64,000 nt of DNA from Paraburkholderia podalyriae (GTDB taxonomy: Bacteria; Pseudomonadota; Gammaproteobacteria; Burkholderiales; Burkholderiaceae), in contig NZ_VZQQ01000005.1 of NCBI RefSeq assembly GCF_014397785.1, forward strand, positions 124,001 to 188,000. The letters are read 5' to 3'. The notes under the pieces are model-generated. The model worked only from the letters and a program-made list of their open reading frames with translations. It was not told the DNA's origin and did not search any database. Shown one piece after another: positions 34,898 through 44,052 of the stretch. The position numbers and the translations under genes were made by a program. Position 1 is the stretch's first letter; every line of letters starts with the position of its first letter.

Positions 34898-35704
34898 ATG
34901 TTTAGTGAAACCCAGATCGGCGTGCGCCTCGCGCAAATGTTCAATCTCACGGGCAAGACCGCCATAGTTACCGGCTCTGCGCAAGGTCTCGGCCGCGAGA
35001 CTGCGCGACTGCTCGCCGAGGCCGGCGCCAAGGTCGTGATTGCCGACTTGAACCTCGATGCCGCGTCTGCAACAGCGTCGGATGTCGATGCGGACGGCGG
35101 CATTGCGATGCCATGCAAAGTCGACGTGGCCGACGAAGCGTCCGTCAAGGCGCTATTCGCGGCCGTAGATGCGAAGTTTGGCGGTGTCGACATTCTGATC
35201 AACAACGCGGCGCACCGTTCGAAGGCCGAATTCTTTGAAATGTCCGTCGAACAATGGGACCAGATGCAGGACGTCACGCTGCGGGGCACGTTCCTGTGTT
35301 GCCGCGAGGCTATCACGCGCATGAAGGCGAAGGGCGGCGGCGGCTCGATCGTCAACATCTCCTCCGTTGGCGCGCTTCGACCCACGCTGTGGGGCGTCAA
35401 CGCCCATTACGACGCCGCGAAGGCCGGCGTGGACAGCATCACGCGATCACTGGCCAGCGAGTTCGCGGCCGACGGAATCCGCGTCAATTCAATCCTTCCA
35501 GGCGGCATGGCCAGCGAGGGCGGCAAGACCATCAGCGCGACATTCAAGATTCGAGGGCCGATCGTCGGCGCAGAACGGATTCCGATGGGACGAATGGCCG
35601 CCCCGATCGAGGTTGCCCAGAGCGTATTCTTTCTCGCAAGCCCTGCCGCAAGCTATGTCACCGGTCAGATCATCGCTGCGGACGGCGGCTTCATGGTCAG
35701 CTAG
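34898..35704 (+). CDS. SDR family oxidoreductase
   Basis: 268 residues, ATG after GGAGCATTCC. Cofactor motif TGSAQGLG (about residues 26-33), NNAAH in place of NNAG, ISSVGAL, and YDAAKAG for Tyr-x3-Lys. It shares with the SDR at 21115 the segment IRVNSILPGGMASEG and the end DGGFMVS, so the two are paralogs. Probable hydroxyl/keto oxidoreductase of the catabolic region. It ends that region; the next gene belongs to a signalling operon. Confidence 0.92.
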   Translation: MFSETQIGVRLAQMFNLTGKTAIVTGSAQGLGRETARLLAEAGAKVVIADLNLDAASATASDVDADGGIAMPCKVDVADEASVKALFAAVDAKFGGVDILINNAAHRSKAEFFEMSVEQWDQMQDVTLRGTFLCCREAITRMKAKGGGGSIVNISSVGALRPTLWGVNAHYDAAKAGVDSITRSLASEFAADGIRVNSILPGGMASEGGKTISATFKIRGPIVGAERIPMGRMAAPIEVAQSVFFLASPAASYVTGQIIAADGGFMVS

Positions 35705-35952
35705 GCGGACAAGGTACCGCATGAACATACGAGAGCTACATCACTGATAGAGCAACGATTATCGGATGAAACTTGAAGGCGGTTCGCAACCCGGCTCCGT
35801 TCCCGGTGCTTCGGTCGTCTGCGCCGGTGCGTGACCGATGACACGCGAGCATCGGGGTGTAATATCCTGTTCACGAGCTCCTCCGTGAGCGCCGCTTCGG
35901 TACGTCCTTCAATGATCACCAATCGACGTCAATGGAGCCCATGGGGAACAGC

Positions 35953-37086
35953 ATGAGGGGCTTCCTTCTGGCATTGGCATGCGGGTGTGTGCTGTCGGTC
36001 GCCACGATGCAGAGTGTGTCGCCTGCCCCCGCGCCCGCAGCCCCGGTCGACGGGAAGGACTTCCTTGCCCAGGCGAAGCGAGTGGTCGACGCCGCTACGC
36101 GACCCGCCGCACCCTGGAGTGGGCCGCGCAACGGCCCACCCGCGAAACCAGGCAAACGCATCGCCGTCGTCGCCGAGGATTTGCGCAACGGTGGCATCCT
36201 CGGTGTGGTTGACGGTGTACTGGAGGCGGCCAGAGTCATGGGCTGGAGCGTGAAGATATTCGACTCCGGCGGCGCGGCAGACCTGCGGCTGAAGATGCTT
36301 GCGAATGCGCTGGCAAGCAGCCCCGACGGTCTGATCATCGCCGGCGGCGATGCACGCGTGCTGCTGCCGGGGCTGCGGCCGTTTGCCGAGCGAAGCACTC
36401 CGATCGTCGGCTGGCATGTCGCGACCCAGCCCGGACCCGTGCCAGGTACGCCCGTCGCGATGAACGTGTCGACGGACCCGCTCGAGGTCGCGCGCGTGAC
36501 CGCACTGGCGGCCATCGTGCAGTCCGGCGGGCATGCGGGCGTCGTCATCTTCACCGATAGCAGTTTCCGGATTGCACGGGACAAGGCCGATATGATGGCT
36601 GCCATCGTGCGCACATGCAGCGGCTGCACCTTGCTTGAAGTGCGCGACATGCCCATTTCACACAGCCAGGAACTGATGCCTGGCGCGACACGCGCCCTGC
36701 TCGCGCGTTACGGCCCGCGCTGGACCTGTGCGCTGGCGATCAACGACATCTACTTTGACTACGCCGTCCCCGTGCTGACCCAGGCGGGAATGCCAAACGA
36801 TGCAATGATCATGCTGTCGGCCGGCGACGGCAGCGAGTCTGCCTTCCTGCGCATCCGCACGGGCACGTTCCAGACGGGCACCGTGGCTGACCCCCTGAAT
36901 CTGCACGGATGGCAGCTGGTCGACGAAATGAACAGACTTTTCGCCGGGGAAAGCGTCACGCGTTACGCGAGCCCGGTGCATCTGGTGACCGCGGACAACA
37001 TTGCCCGGGACGGCGGCAATCGTCTACTCTACGATCCTGACAACGACTATCGCGACATCTACCGTCGGATCTGGCAACGCCCGTGA
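35953..37086 (+). CDS. Periplasmic sugar-type binding protein linked to a sensor kinase
   Basis: About 377 residues. The start at ATG 35953 is favoured by GGGGAAC upstream; 35932 is possible. A signal peptide (MRGFLLALACGCVLSVATMQ) leads to a mature type I periplasmic binding protein: IAVVAEDLRNGGILGVVDG, DGLIIAGGDARVL, and VVIFTDSSF. No permease or ATPase is next to it. Instead its stop overlaps the start of the hybrid kinase by four bases, as in TorT/TorS and LuxP/LuxQ systems. It likely binds a small ligand and presents it to the kinase. Ligand unknown. Confidence 0.85.
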   Translation: MRGFLLALACGCVLSVATMQSVSPAPAPAAPVDGKDFLAQAKRVVDAATRPAAPWSGPRNGPPAKPGKRIAVVAEDLRNGGILGVVDGVLEAARVMGWSVKIFDSGGAADLRLKMLANALASSPDGLIIAGGDARVLLPGLRPFAERSTPIVGWHVATQPGPVPGTPVAMNVSTDPLEVARVTALAAIVQSGGHAGVVIFTDSSFRIARDKADMMAAIVRTCSGCTLLEVRDMPISHSQELMPGATRALLARYGPRWTCALAINDIYFDYAVPVLTQAGMPNDAMIMLSAGDGSESAFLRIRTGTFQTGTVADPLNLHGWQLVDEMNRLFAGESVTRYASPVHLVTADNIARDGGNRLLYDPDNDYRDIYRRIWQRP

Positions 37087-39905
37087 AACTCCCGCTCCCA
37101 CAGTCGCTCACCGCGCAGTTCGCGCTCGTGGTTTCGTGCTTGGCCGCGCTGGTGGTCCTGGTCGGTGCCACGACGATTTACTCATTGGCCGGTTCGGCAC
37201 ACTCGATCCGCCAGTTGGCCGGAGAGCGGCTGGCGCGCCTCGCGGATGCGCAGGATCTGGCGCAGCGCACGCTGACGATCGAACGCCTCGCGTTGCAGTT
37301 GTCGCGTGACGATACGGTCGAGGCCGTGCGCGAAACGCATCGGCATGTGCTTGAACAGCTGGCGTCGTTCGACAGCCTGGTGGACCGCCTGGCCTCCGCG
37401 ACCGCAAGCGACGACCCAGGTGTCGACGCGCTGGCGCTATATCGGTCGAGCCAGCGCTTTCGCAACATCGTCAACATCGAGGCGCAGGTGCGCGAGACCG
37501 CGCTCGACGCCCGAACTGGGCCGGCGTCCGCGCAACGGCCAGGCGTGTCGTTGGCCAGCCTCGACGGCGATCTGCGCCGCGCGGCCGACGGCCTCGCCGT
37601 CGCGTCTCATCAGCAGTCGGACTATTTGACGCGCGACTACCGCGAAGCAGTCCAGCGTCTGGCCGATCAGGCAGATCGCACCCGCAGATGGGTGAGCGTC
37701 GGAGTCGGGGTGAGCCTGCTGCTCGCCTGGCTGATTGCCCGCGAATTCCTGGGGCGCCATGTCGTGACGCGGCTGCGCCGGGTTAGCCACTTCCTGCGGC
37801 ATGGCGATGCCGGAAGTACACAAGCAGGGGTCCCCGTGCAAGGCGGCGACGAGATTGCCGACATGGCGCGCGCGGTCGAGCAGTTTCTCGAAGACCGGCG
37901 CCGGCGCCGCCAGGCCGAGGACGCACTGAAGGAGCTCAACACCGGACTCGAGGCGCGCGTCGCGCAGCGCACGGCTGAACTCAGCACGGCACTGGCGGGC
38001 CAGGCGGCCGAGATCGCCGAACGCCAGCACGCGGAAGAGGCCGTCAGGGAGAGCGAGAACTTTCTGAACAACATCGTCGAAAACATCCCGGACACGGTCT
38101 TCGTCAAGGAGGCGTCGACCCTGCAGTTCGTGCGCTTCAACAAGGCTGCGGAACAACTGCTCGGCTACCGGCGGGAGGAACTCATCGGCCGATCCGTTCA
38201 CGACCTGTTTCCCGTGGATGAGGCTGAATTCTTCGCGCTGAACGATCGAGCCGTGCTGGAGTCGCGACAGATGGTCGATGTGCCGGAGGAGCGGGTTCAT
38301 ACGCGCGATGGACTGCGCGTGGTGCACACGATGAAGATCCCGATCTTCGATATGCGCGGCGAGCCGCAGTACCTGCTCGGGATCTCACGCGACATCACGG
38401 AGCAAAAGCGTGCGGAAGAGGAATTGCGGCGCTATCGCGAGCACCTCGAAGACATGATCTGTGAACGAACGGTGGAACTGGCCGTTGCCAAGGACCATGC
38501 CGATGCGGCCAACCAGGCAAAGAGTGACTTTCTCGCGCACATGAGCCACGAACTGCGCACGCCGCTCAACGGGATTCTCGGTTACGCACAAATCCTCAGA
38601 CGCGACAAGAGCCTCGATCAACGCCAGATCGACGGGCTCACGGTAATCCAGCGCAGCGGCGAACATCTGCTTACGCTGATCGACGATATCCTCGATATGG
38701 CCAAAATCGAGGCCGGAAGAATGGAGCTCAATCTGTCCGACGTTTCGCTCGAACGCTTCATCTACTTCATCGCCGAGACGATTCGGGTGAAGGCAACGGA
38801 GAAGGGCCTCGCCTTCGCTTGCGAGATGGCGCCCGATCTGCCCGCGGGTGTGCTGGTGGACGAAATACGGCTGCGCCAGGTGCTGCTCAACCTGCTCTCC
38901 AATGCAATCAGATTTACCGACCAGGGCAGCGTGCGTCTTAGCGTCGGATTCATGCCGCCCGCGCGGCTCCGTTTCGAAGTCCAGGACACCGGCATCGGCA
39001 TAGACGAAGTGCGCCTGGAGGCGATCTTCAGGCCTTTCGAGCAAGTGAGCGACGCCCGCCACCGGTTGGGCGGCACGGGGCTCGGCCTCGCTATCAGCCG
39101 GCAACTCGTGCGCCTGATGGGCGGCGAGATCCGTGTCGAGAGCCGCCGCGATACCGGCAGCGTCTTCTCGTTTGAACTGAACGTCCAGGTAGTGGCGCCT
39201 CCCGCGGCTGTCGCCGCGTCCGAACGGCTCGTCAGCGGCTACAAGGGGCCGCGCAAGACCGTGCTGATCGTGGATGACGTGGCGGAGAACCGTGCGTTGA
39301 TGGTCGATATGCTTGGCCCGCTCGGATTCGTCATCGCCCAGGCCGCGAGCGGATCGGAAGCTCTGGAGAAGACCAGAGCCCTGCATCCTGCGCTGGTCCT
39401 GATGGATGTCGTGATGCCCGGGATGGACGGGCTCGAAGCCACGCGTCGCCTGCGTCAGATGCCGGAGTTCCGGGAGCTGCCGATCGTCGCCGTCTCCGCG
39501 CGCGCGTCGGGGACCGATGCCGCGCAAAGCCTGGCGGCGGGGGCGAATGCCTTTCTCGCCAAACCGATCGACCTCAGTGCGCTATTGACACAGGTCGCGG
39601 CTCTGCTGAATGTCGAGTGGAGCGACGAAGCCCCAACTGCAAGGCCGGGCCAAACGGCTGCAACCGCTACCGCTCCTTTTACCGGGACCTTGATCGCGCC
39701 GCCGCCGCAGGAGATGGAAGCGCTGCACCACCTGGCGCGACTCGGCGACATGCGTGCCATCGTGCAATACGCCACACATGTGACCGAGCTTGACGAACGC
39801 TATCGTCCTTTCGCAGACCACCTTTGCCGGCTGGCGAAGGGTTATCGGTCCAAGGCGGTCCTCAACTTCGTCGAGCAATATCTGGACTCGAGCCGAACTC
39901 GATGA
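37083..39905 (+). CDS. TorS-like hybrid sensor histidine kinase
   Basis: 940 residues from GTG 37083. Transmembrane segments at about 10-35 and 205-222 bracket a helical periplasmic domain of roughly 170 residues. HAMP and a coiled coil follow, then PAS (about 325-445), HisKA with His489 in [11 protein letters not shown], HATPase ([17 protein letters not shown]), and a receiver with phospho-acceptor Asp775 in [14 protein letters not shown]-terminal extension of about 90 residues lacks a recognisable HPt motif. It is coupled to the binding-protein gene. A separate HPt or regulator is needed for output; the NarL-type regulator next door is on the other strand. Confidence 0.92.
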   Translation: MKLPLPQSLTAQFALVVSCLAALVVLVGATTIYSLAGSAHSIRQLAGERLARLADAQDLAQRTLTIERLALQLSRDDTVEAVRETHRHVLEQLASFDSLVDRLASATASDDPGVDALALYRSSQRFRNIVNIEAQVRETALDARTGPASAQRPGVSLASLDGDLRRAADGLAVASHQQSDYLTRDYREAVQRLADQADRTRRWVSVGVGVSLLLAWLIAREFLGRHVVTRLRRVSHFLRHGDAGSTQAGVPVQGGDEIADMARAVEQFLEDRRRRRQAEDALKELNTGLEARVAQRTAELSTALAGQAAEIAERQHAEEAVRESENFLNNIVENIPDTVFVKEASTLQFVRFNKAAEQLLGYRREELIGRSVHDLFPVDEAEFFALNDRAVLESRQMVDVPEERVHTRDGLRVVHTMKIPIFDMRGEPQYLLGISRDITEQKRAEEELRRYREHLEDMICERTVELAVAKDHADAANQAKSDFLAHMSHELRTPLNGILGYAQILRRDKSLDQRQIDGLTVIQRSGEHLLTLIDDILDMAKIEAGRMELNLSDVSLERFIYFIAETIRVKATEKGLAFACEMAPDLPAGVLVDEIRLRQVLLNLLSNAIRFTDQGSVRLSVGFMPPARLRFEVQDTGIGIDEVRLEAIFRPFEQVSDARHRLGGTGLGLAISRQLVRLMGGEIRVESRRDTGSVFSFELNVQVVAPPAAVAASERLVSGYKGPRKTVLIVDDVAENRALMVDMLGPLGFVIAQAASGSEALEKTRALHPALVLMDVVMPGMDGLEATRRLRQMPEFRELPIVAVSARASGTDAAQSLAAGANAFLAKPIDLSALLTQVAALLNVEWSDEAPTARPGQTAATATAPFTGTLIAPPPQEMEALHHLARLGDMRAIVQYATHVTELDERYRPFADHLCRLAKGYRSKAVLNFVEQYLDSSRTR

Positions 39906-39983
39906 TTCGAGCCGGGGAAGCCGAACCCACGGAATGCTCCTGATACCGGATTCCGTCCCGCATCGCAGCGGGCAAGTCTCGTT

Positions 39984-40616
39984 CTACTCGGTGATCAATC
40001 CGTGCCGGATCGCGTAGCGGATCATCTCCGCATTGTTTGAAAGCCCGAGTTTCTGCATCAGCCGCATCTTGTGCGTACTGATCGTTTTCGCGCTGAGCGC
40101 ACATGTATCGGCGATTTCGTTGATGCTCTTACCCGCCGCGAGCATTTGCAACACCTGAAATTCGCGGTCCGACAGCACTTCATGCGGCGACAGGTCGCCG
40201 CGCGGTGTTTCGAAGACCATCGCATCGACCAGCTTCGGATCGATGAAGCGGCCGCCGTCCATCAGCTTGCGGATCGCGGCGAGCAGCACTTCGGGGTCGC
40301 TGTCCTTGGTCAGATAGCCGGTTGCACCCGCGCGCAGAGCGCGCGACGCGACCTGGGCCTCGTCGTGAATGCTCAGCACGAGCACGGGCAGCGAGGGCTG
40401 CTCGGCCCGCACACGCCGGATCAGGTCGACGCCGCTGATGCCGGGCATCGTCATGTCGAGCAGCAGCAGATCGACGGCGCACGAGCGCAGCTTGTCGAGC
40501 ACTTCCGATCCTTGTGCCGCTTCGGCCGCGACGATGATATCGCTCGTGGTTGCGATGATCTGCCGGAGTCCGCCACGGACGATCGCATGATCGTCGGCAA
40601 TGAGTACCCTGATCAT
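39984..40616 (-). CDS. NarL/FixJ-type response regulator
   Basis: 210 residues. The receiver has the acidic pair in IADDHAIV, phospho-acceptor Asp54 in LLLDMTMPG, and a Lys in GYLTKDSD. The C-terminal LuxR-type HTH reads LSDREFQVLQMLAAGKSINEIAD with KTISTHKMRLMQKL. Its ATG overlaps the TGA of the kinase gene at 40613 by four bases, so the two form a coupled pair. A decayed copy of the same kind of HTH lies at 48770. Confidence 0.94.
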   Translation of the reverse strand: MIRVLIADDHAIVRGGLRQIIATTSDIIVAAEAAQGSEVLDKLRSCAVDLLLLDMTMPGISGVDLIRRVRAEQPSLPVLVLSIHDEAQVASRALRAGATGYLTKDSDPEVLLAAIRKLMDGGRFIDPKLVDAMVFETPRGDLSPHEVLSDREFQVLQMLAAGKSINEIADTCALSAKTISTHKMRLMQKLGLSNNAEMIRYAIRHGLITE

Positions 40617-42238
40617 GTTCGAGGTCCCCCATCGAGCGGAATGTTGATCGAAACCGTGGTGCCCGCGCCCGGCGCACTGTCGATCGAAAGCGATCCGCCG
40701 ATCGTCCGCGCCCGCTCGTTCATGCCGAGCAAGCCGTACGAATAGTCGCGGCGAGCCGTCTGCAGATCGAAGCCGCGCCCGTCGTCGCGCACGTGCAGTT
40801 CGAGCTTCGCCGCCGTCGAGGTCAGCATCACTTCCACGCGCGTGGCCTCGGCGTGGCGCGCGACGTTGGTCAGCGACGCCTGCACGATGCGGAACACGGC
40901 CGTCGCATGTGCGTCCGACAGAGCGGGTTCACCGCCTTCGATGCGCAACTTGCAGGTAATGGCATTGCGCCGGTTGAATTCATCGACGAGCCATTCCAGC
41001 GCCGACACGATACCGAAGTTGAGCGCGGCCGGTCGCAAGTGGCTCGCGACATTGCGCACCATCGAGATCGTGGCTTCGACCAGTTCGCGCATGTCGTCGG
41101 CTTTTTTTATCGCTTCCGGGTCGTCCGCGATGCGCATCTTCAGCAGCGACACGTCCATCTTCAGCGCAGTCAGCAACTGGCCCAGTTCGTCGTGAATCTC
41201 CATCGCGATCCGCTTTCTCTCATCTTCGCGGATCGCCTCCATGTACGCGGACAGCTCACGCTGCTGCTCGCGCGATTCGACGAGTTCCTGTTCCATCTGC
41301 TTGCGCTGCGTGATGTCGTTCAGGCCCACGTATATCGCGGGTGAGTCGTCGTAGGTCGCCACGCGCGCCGTCGCCATCGCCCAGAACTGCGTGCCGTCGG
41401 CGCGCCGGAACTGCACCTCCAGATTACGCAGGCTGCGTTCCGTCCTCAGATGTTGGATCAGGTCTTCGCGCTCGCCTGGGTCGGCGTAGAAATCCGCGAT
41501 ATTGGCCGACATGCCTTCTTTCATGCCGAACAGTTCCCGCAGCGGCTCGTTCGTGTACAGGATGCGTCCGTCCGGCATCGACGTGATGCATAGTGGCACC
41601 GGACTCGATTCGACAATCGCGCGAAAGCGTGCCTCGCTTGCCTGCAGGCGCGCCTCCGCGCGCCGCCGCTCGTCGATCTGCGCTTGCAGGTTCGCGTTGG
41701 CGCGCTCCAGTTCTTCGGTGCGCAACGCGACACGCCGTTCGAGATCGTCGCGCGCTTGCGAGAGCGCGGCCTCCGTTTCCTTGCGCACAGCGACTTCCGC
41801 GAGCAGTTGCCGGTTTTGCGCGAGAACCTGCTTGTGCATCACGCGTAGTTCGAGGTGGACGCCAACGCGCGCCAACATCTCGTCGACGCGCAACGGCTTG
41901 GTTACATAATCGACGCCGCCCGCCGAAAAGCCTTCGACCCGATCTTCGTTGCCCGTTAGCGAAGTCATGAAAATGACGGCGATATCGCGCGTGCGCTCAT
42001 CGCGCTTCAGTCGCCGACAGGTCTCGAAGCCGTCGATGCCCGGCATCTTCACGTCGAGCAGGATCACGTCGGGCTGCGAGAAGGCCGCGCGCTCCAACGC
42101 TTCGATACCGTCGAGCGCCACCAGCACGCGAATGCCGCGCGCTTCCAGACTGTCGACGACTACGCCGACATTTGCCGGCGTATCGTCGACGATCAGGATC
42201 GTTCCCGTATGCGCAACTGGAGCGGCGAGACGGCTCAT
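40613..42238 (-). CDS. REC-PAS-HisKA_3 hybrid sensor kinase
   Basis: 541 residues and no membrane segment, so cytoplasmic. N-terminal receiver with Asp62 in ILLDVKMPGIDG, a coiled coil at about 140-200, a PAS domain (about 205-325), then a NarX-like dimerisation domain with His349 in RIAMEIHDELGQLL and an HATPase ending DDGRGFDL and GLLGMNERA. It phosphorylates the NarL-type regulator encoded immediately downstream. An N-terminal receiver suggests input from a further kinase, perhaps the hybrid kinase at 37083. Confidence 0.93.
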   Translation of the reverse strand: MSRLAAPVAHTGTILIVDDTPANVGVVVDSLEARGIRVLVALDGIEALERAAFSQPDVILLDVKMPGIDGFETCRRLKRDERTRDIAVIFMTSLTGNEDRVEGFSAGGVDYVTKPLRVDEMLARVGVHLELRVMHKQVLAQNRQLLAEVAVRKETEAALSQARDDLERRVALRTEELERANANLQAQIDERRRAEARLQASEARFRAIVESSPVPLCITSMPDGRILYTNEPLRELFGMKEGMSANIADFYADPGEREDLIQHLRTERSLRNLEVQFRRADGTQFWAMATARVATYDDSPAIYVGLNDITQRKQMEQELVESREQQRELSAYMEAIREDERKRIAMEIHDELGQLLTALKMDVSLLKMRIADDPEAIKKADDMRELVEATISMVRNVASHLRPAALNFGIVSALEWLVDEFNRRNAITCKLRIEGGEPALSDAHATAVFRIVQASLTNVARHAEATRVEVMLTSTAAKLELHVRDDGRGFDLQTARRDYSYGLLGMNERARTIGGSLSIDSAPGAGTTVSINIPLDGGPRT

Positions 42239-42420
42239 GATGCGGTGTTCCTTTCAAGGTACCGCTCAACGAGTTGCACGATCGCCGCCGACCGATGTTC
42301 CGTCAGCATCAGCGTGATCGCACAGCTAAAGACGGGCACCGCCGCGTGCAGCCGCAGCTCCACGTTGCGCCGCACGTACCGGAGTCCGCTACTCCATGCG
42401 TAGAAGCTGTCGACAGTCAT
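42235..42420 (-). CDS. Small hypothetical protein upstream of the kinase
   Basis: 61 residues, start ATG 42420 with GGGGAG close upstream. It overlaps the kinase start by four bases (ATGA), which supports expression. Sequence begins MTVDSFYAWSSGLRYV; residues about 24-40 are mildly hydrophobic. No family recognised. The coding call rests on context only. Confidence 0.5.
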   Translation of the reverse strand: MTVDSFYAWSSGLRYVRRNVELRLHAAVPVFSCAITLMLTEHRSAAIVQLVERYLERNTAS

Positions 42421-42596
42421 ATCTCCCCGCGAGTGCCAACGTTGTGGGTGTCCTATTCTGCACTCGATGCCAAACCCCGGTCTACCGCGTCCTCACCGGG
42501 TTTTAAACGTCCGATGAAACACCGCGCGCTCCGGCCTCACAGCCATTGCGCGCTGCCTGCATGCTTTTCTTTGCTTTTGCCTGCGCTATCCGTTCG

Positions 42597-42917
42597 CTAT
42601 TCCGGCACTTCGCCCACGCGCACCAGCCGGACCGTGCGCGCCGGACGCCCGACCAGCTCGTCGATCAGATCCGCCATTTCACAGAGCGTGCGAAAGCCGC
42701 GTTCGTCGAGTTGATCCGCGTGATGGCGCCGCAAATCGCGCATTGTTTCGCCCAGGTGTCTGAGCGCGTTGGGCGTGCTGTCGATCAACGGCCAACAGTG
42801 CATCAAATACGCAAGCGATGTCACGTTGCGCGTCTCGCACCAGGTATCGAACAGCCGCAGACAGATCGCGTTGACTTGTTCGATGAGGTTCTCCCGCTCC
42901 GACAGATAGGCCATCAT
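42597..42917 (-). CDS. Hypothetical protein
   Basis: 106 residues from ATG 42917; an alternative GTG lies at 42950. Mostly helical by composition: LIEQVNAICLRLFDTWCETR, HCWPLID, LGETMRDLRRHH, then EMADLIDELV. No known domain. Typical of small Burkholderia hypotheticals near signalling genes. Transcribed on its own; 42421-42596 shows no gene. Confidence 0.65.
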   Translation of the reverse strand: MMAYLSERENLIEQVNAICLRLFDTWCETRNVTSLAYLMHCWPLIDSTPNALRHLGETMRDLRRHHADQLDERGFRTLCEMADLIDELVGRPARTVRLVRVGEVPE

Positions 42918-43026
42918 GTTGCATTGGGGTTGACACTTCGTTTCGACCACACATCATCCGCCAGCGGAGTTTCGGTCGCATTCAGCGAGTGCTGGAAAAC
43001 TGGGGTGTGACATTCTGATTCGCGCG

Positions 43027-43125
43027 TCAGGAAATCCTTAATGCGATCCACGCGAGAGAAGCCCCCGCTGGGCGAAAACCCTTGTGTGCCGTTCTTCATG
43101 CTGCTTTCGGCTCAGGAAATCCTGA
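43027..43125. repeat. Repeated palindromic box TCAGGAAATCCTKA
   Basis: A 14-base box occurs at 43027-43040 (ending TTA) and at 43112-43125 as a perfect palindrome TCAGGA-AA-TCCTGA. A half copy, TTCCTGA, follows near 43143. All lie in the gene-free stretch 42918-43227 between divergent small genes. Spacing of about 85 bases (roughly eight helical turns) would suit two bound proteins interacting. Confidence 0.45.
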
Positions 43126-43227
43126 CGGCCGAAATCAGCGCTTCCTGAGACGACATTCCGCCGCCGCCGATTGGGCGCGCGCACGGATCGCCATAGCATA
43201 GGGTCATCGTGCATCGCGGGGAAAGTC

Positions 43228-43473
43228 ATGGCGGGCAACAGATCGCTGCGTTCTCAGGTCGAAAAACTGATTGGCTCGACGCGGGGCCAGGCGGTGTGCG
43301 TGCGCCTGTTGGACCGCACCCGCTCGGGCGGCACACGCCGGGTATGCATTCAGATCGACCGGCCGACCGGGTCATTTTCACTCTTCTTCTTTCGCCATGC
43401 CGACGGCGCCTGGCACGTATTTCCGCCGGGCCAGCACCGTCCGGCGATGGGAATAGACCGCAAGGCGGCCTGA
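43228..43473 (+). CDS. Small hypothetical protein
   Basis: 81 residues from ATG 43228, GGGGAAAG upstream. Basic protein with strand-like pattern: VCVRLLDRTRSGGTRRVCIQ, then GSFSLFFFRHADGAWHVFPPG. No family recognised. Followed after 27 bases by another short gene on the same strand. Confidence 0.65.
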   Translation: MAGNRSLRSQVEKLIGSTRGQAVCVRLLDRTRSGGTRRVCIQIDRPTGSFSLFFFRHADGAWHVFPPGQHRPAMGIDRKAA

Positions 43474-43500
43474 TCGCTCAACAAGCCGACGGAGACGCAC

Positions 43501-43710
43501 ATGCTCGATGATGCTTCGGACGCACTGCCGCAGTACGTGATTGAACTGCGCGCGTGGCTCAGCGACTGGTACGACCATGCGTTCAGGGTCGGCTACGTGT
43601 ATCCACCCTTCACGCTCGACACGGCGATTGCTGACCGGCTCGAAGGCTATTTCAAGGCGGGACTGACGCCAGCCGAAGGCGCGACTGCATTCTTCGGCCT
43701 CGTGCATTGA
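43501..43710 (+). CDS. Small hypothetical protein
   Basis: 69 residues, ATG preceded by GGAGACGCAC. Acidic and aromatic: QYVIELRAWLSDWYDHAF, GYVYPPFTLDTAIADRLEGYF, then a short helix. No family recognised. Probably in one transcript with the gene at 43228. Confidence 0.65.
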   Translation: MLDDASDALPQYVIELRAWLSDWYDHAFRVGYVYPPFTLDTAIADRLEGYFKAGLTPAEGATAFFGLVH

Positions 43711-43803
43711 GATGCGAGCGATGCAAAGTAGTGCTTCTGTTGGAACACTGTACCGCTCACAGGGACGGCCAATCCTGATGACTCGCCTGGTGCGTGGTTG
43801 TCA

Positions 43804-43971
43804 TCACTGGGTTCGATGCGGAACATCGTCCGGGAAGGGATACGGTGCGTGTGGACCCGGCCATTCCGGCGCGGGCGGTCCGCTCAACGCATCGCAACCG
43901 CCCAGGCCAAAGAGCACCATCCCGGCGAGCAGACCGGTCGCAATGCCGCGCAGCATCGCTCGAGTGTTCAT
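43804..43971 (-). CDS. Very small lipoprotein
   Basis: 55 residues from ATG 43971, with GGAGGT six bases upstream. A basic N-terminus (MNTRAMLRG), a hydrophobic stretch (IATGLLAGMVLFG) and the lipobox LGGC with Cys26 are followed by a Pro-rich tail of 29 residues (SGPPAPEWPGPHAPYPFP). It ends with two consecutive stop codons. This is a clear entericidin-like lipoprotein layout; actual function unknown. It is shorter than most automatic gene-finding limits. Confidence 0.75.
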   Translation of the reverse strand: MNTRAMLRGIATGLLAGMVLFGLGGCDALSGPPAPEWPGPHAPYPFPDDVPHRTQ

Positions 43972-44052
43972 GTTGCACCTCCACGCACATCACTCTCGTC
44001 CGGTTGGACTTTAAATTGCCGCACAGGTTGCACTACCAGATCGTGCGACCCG

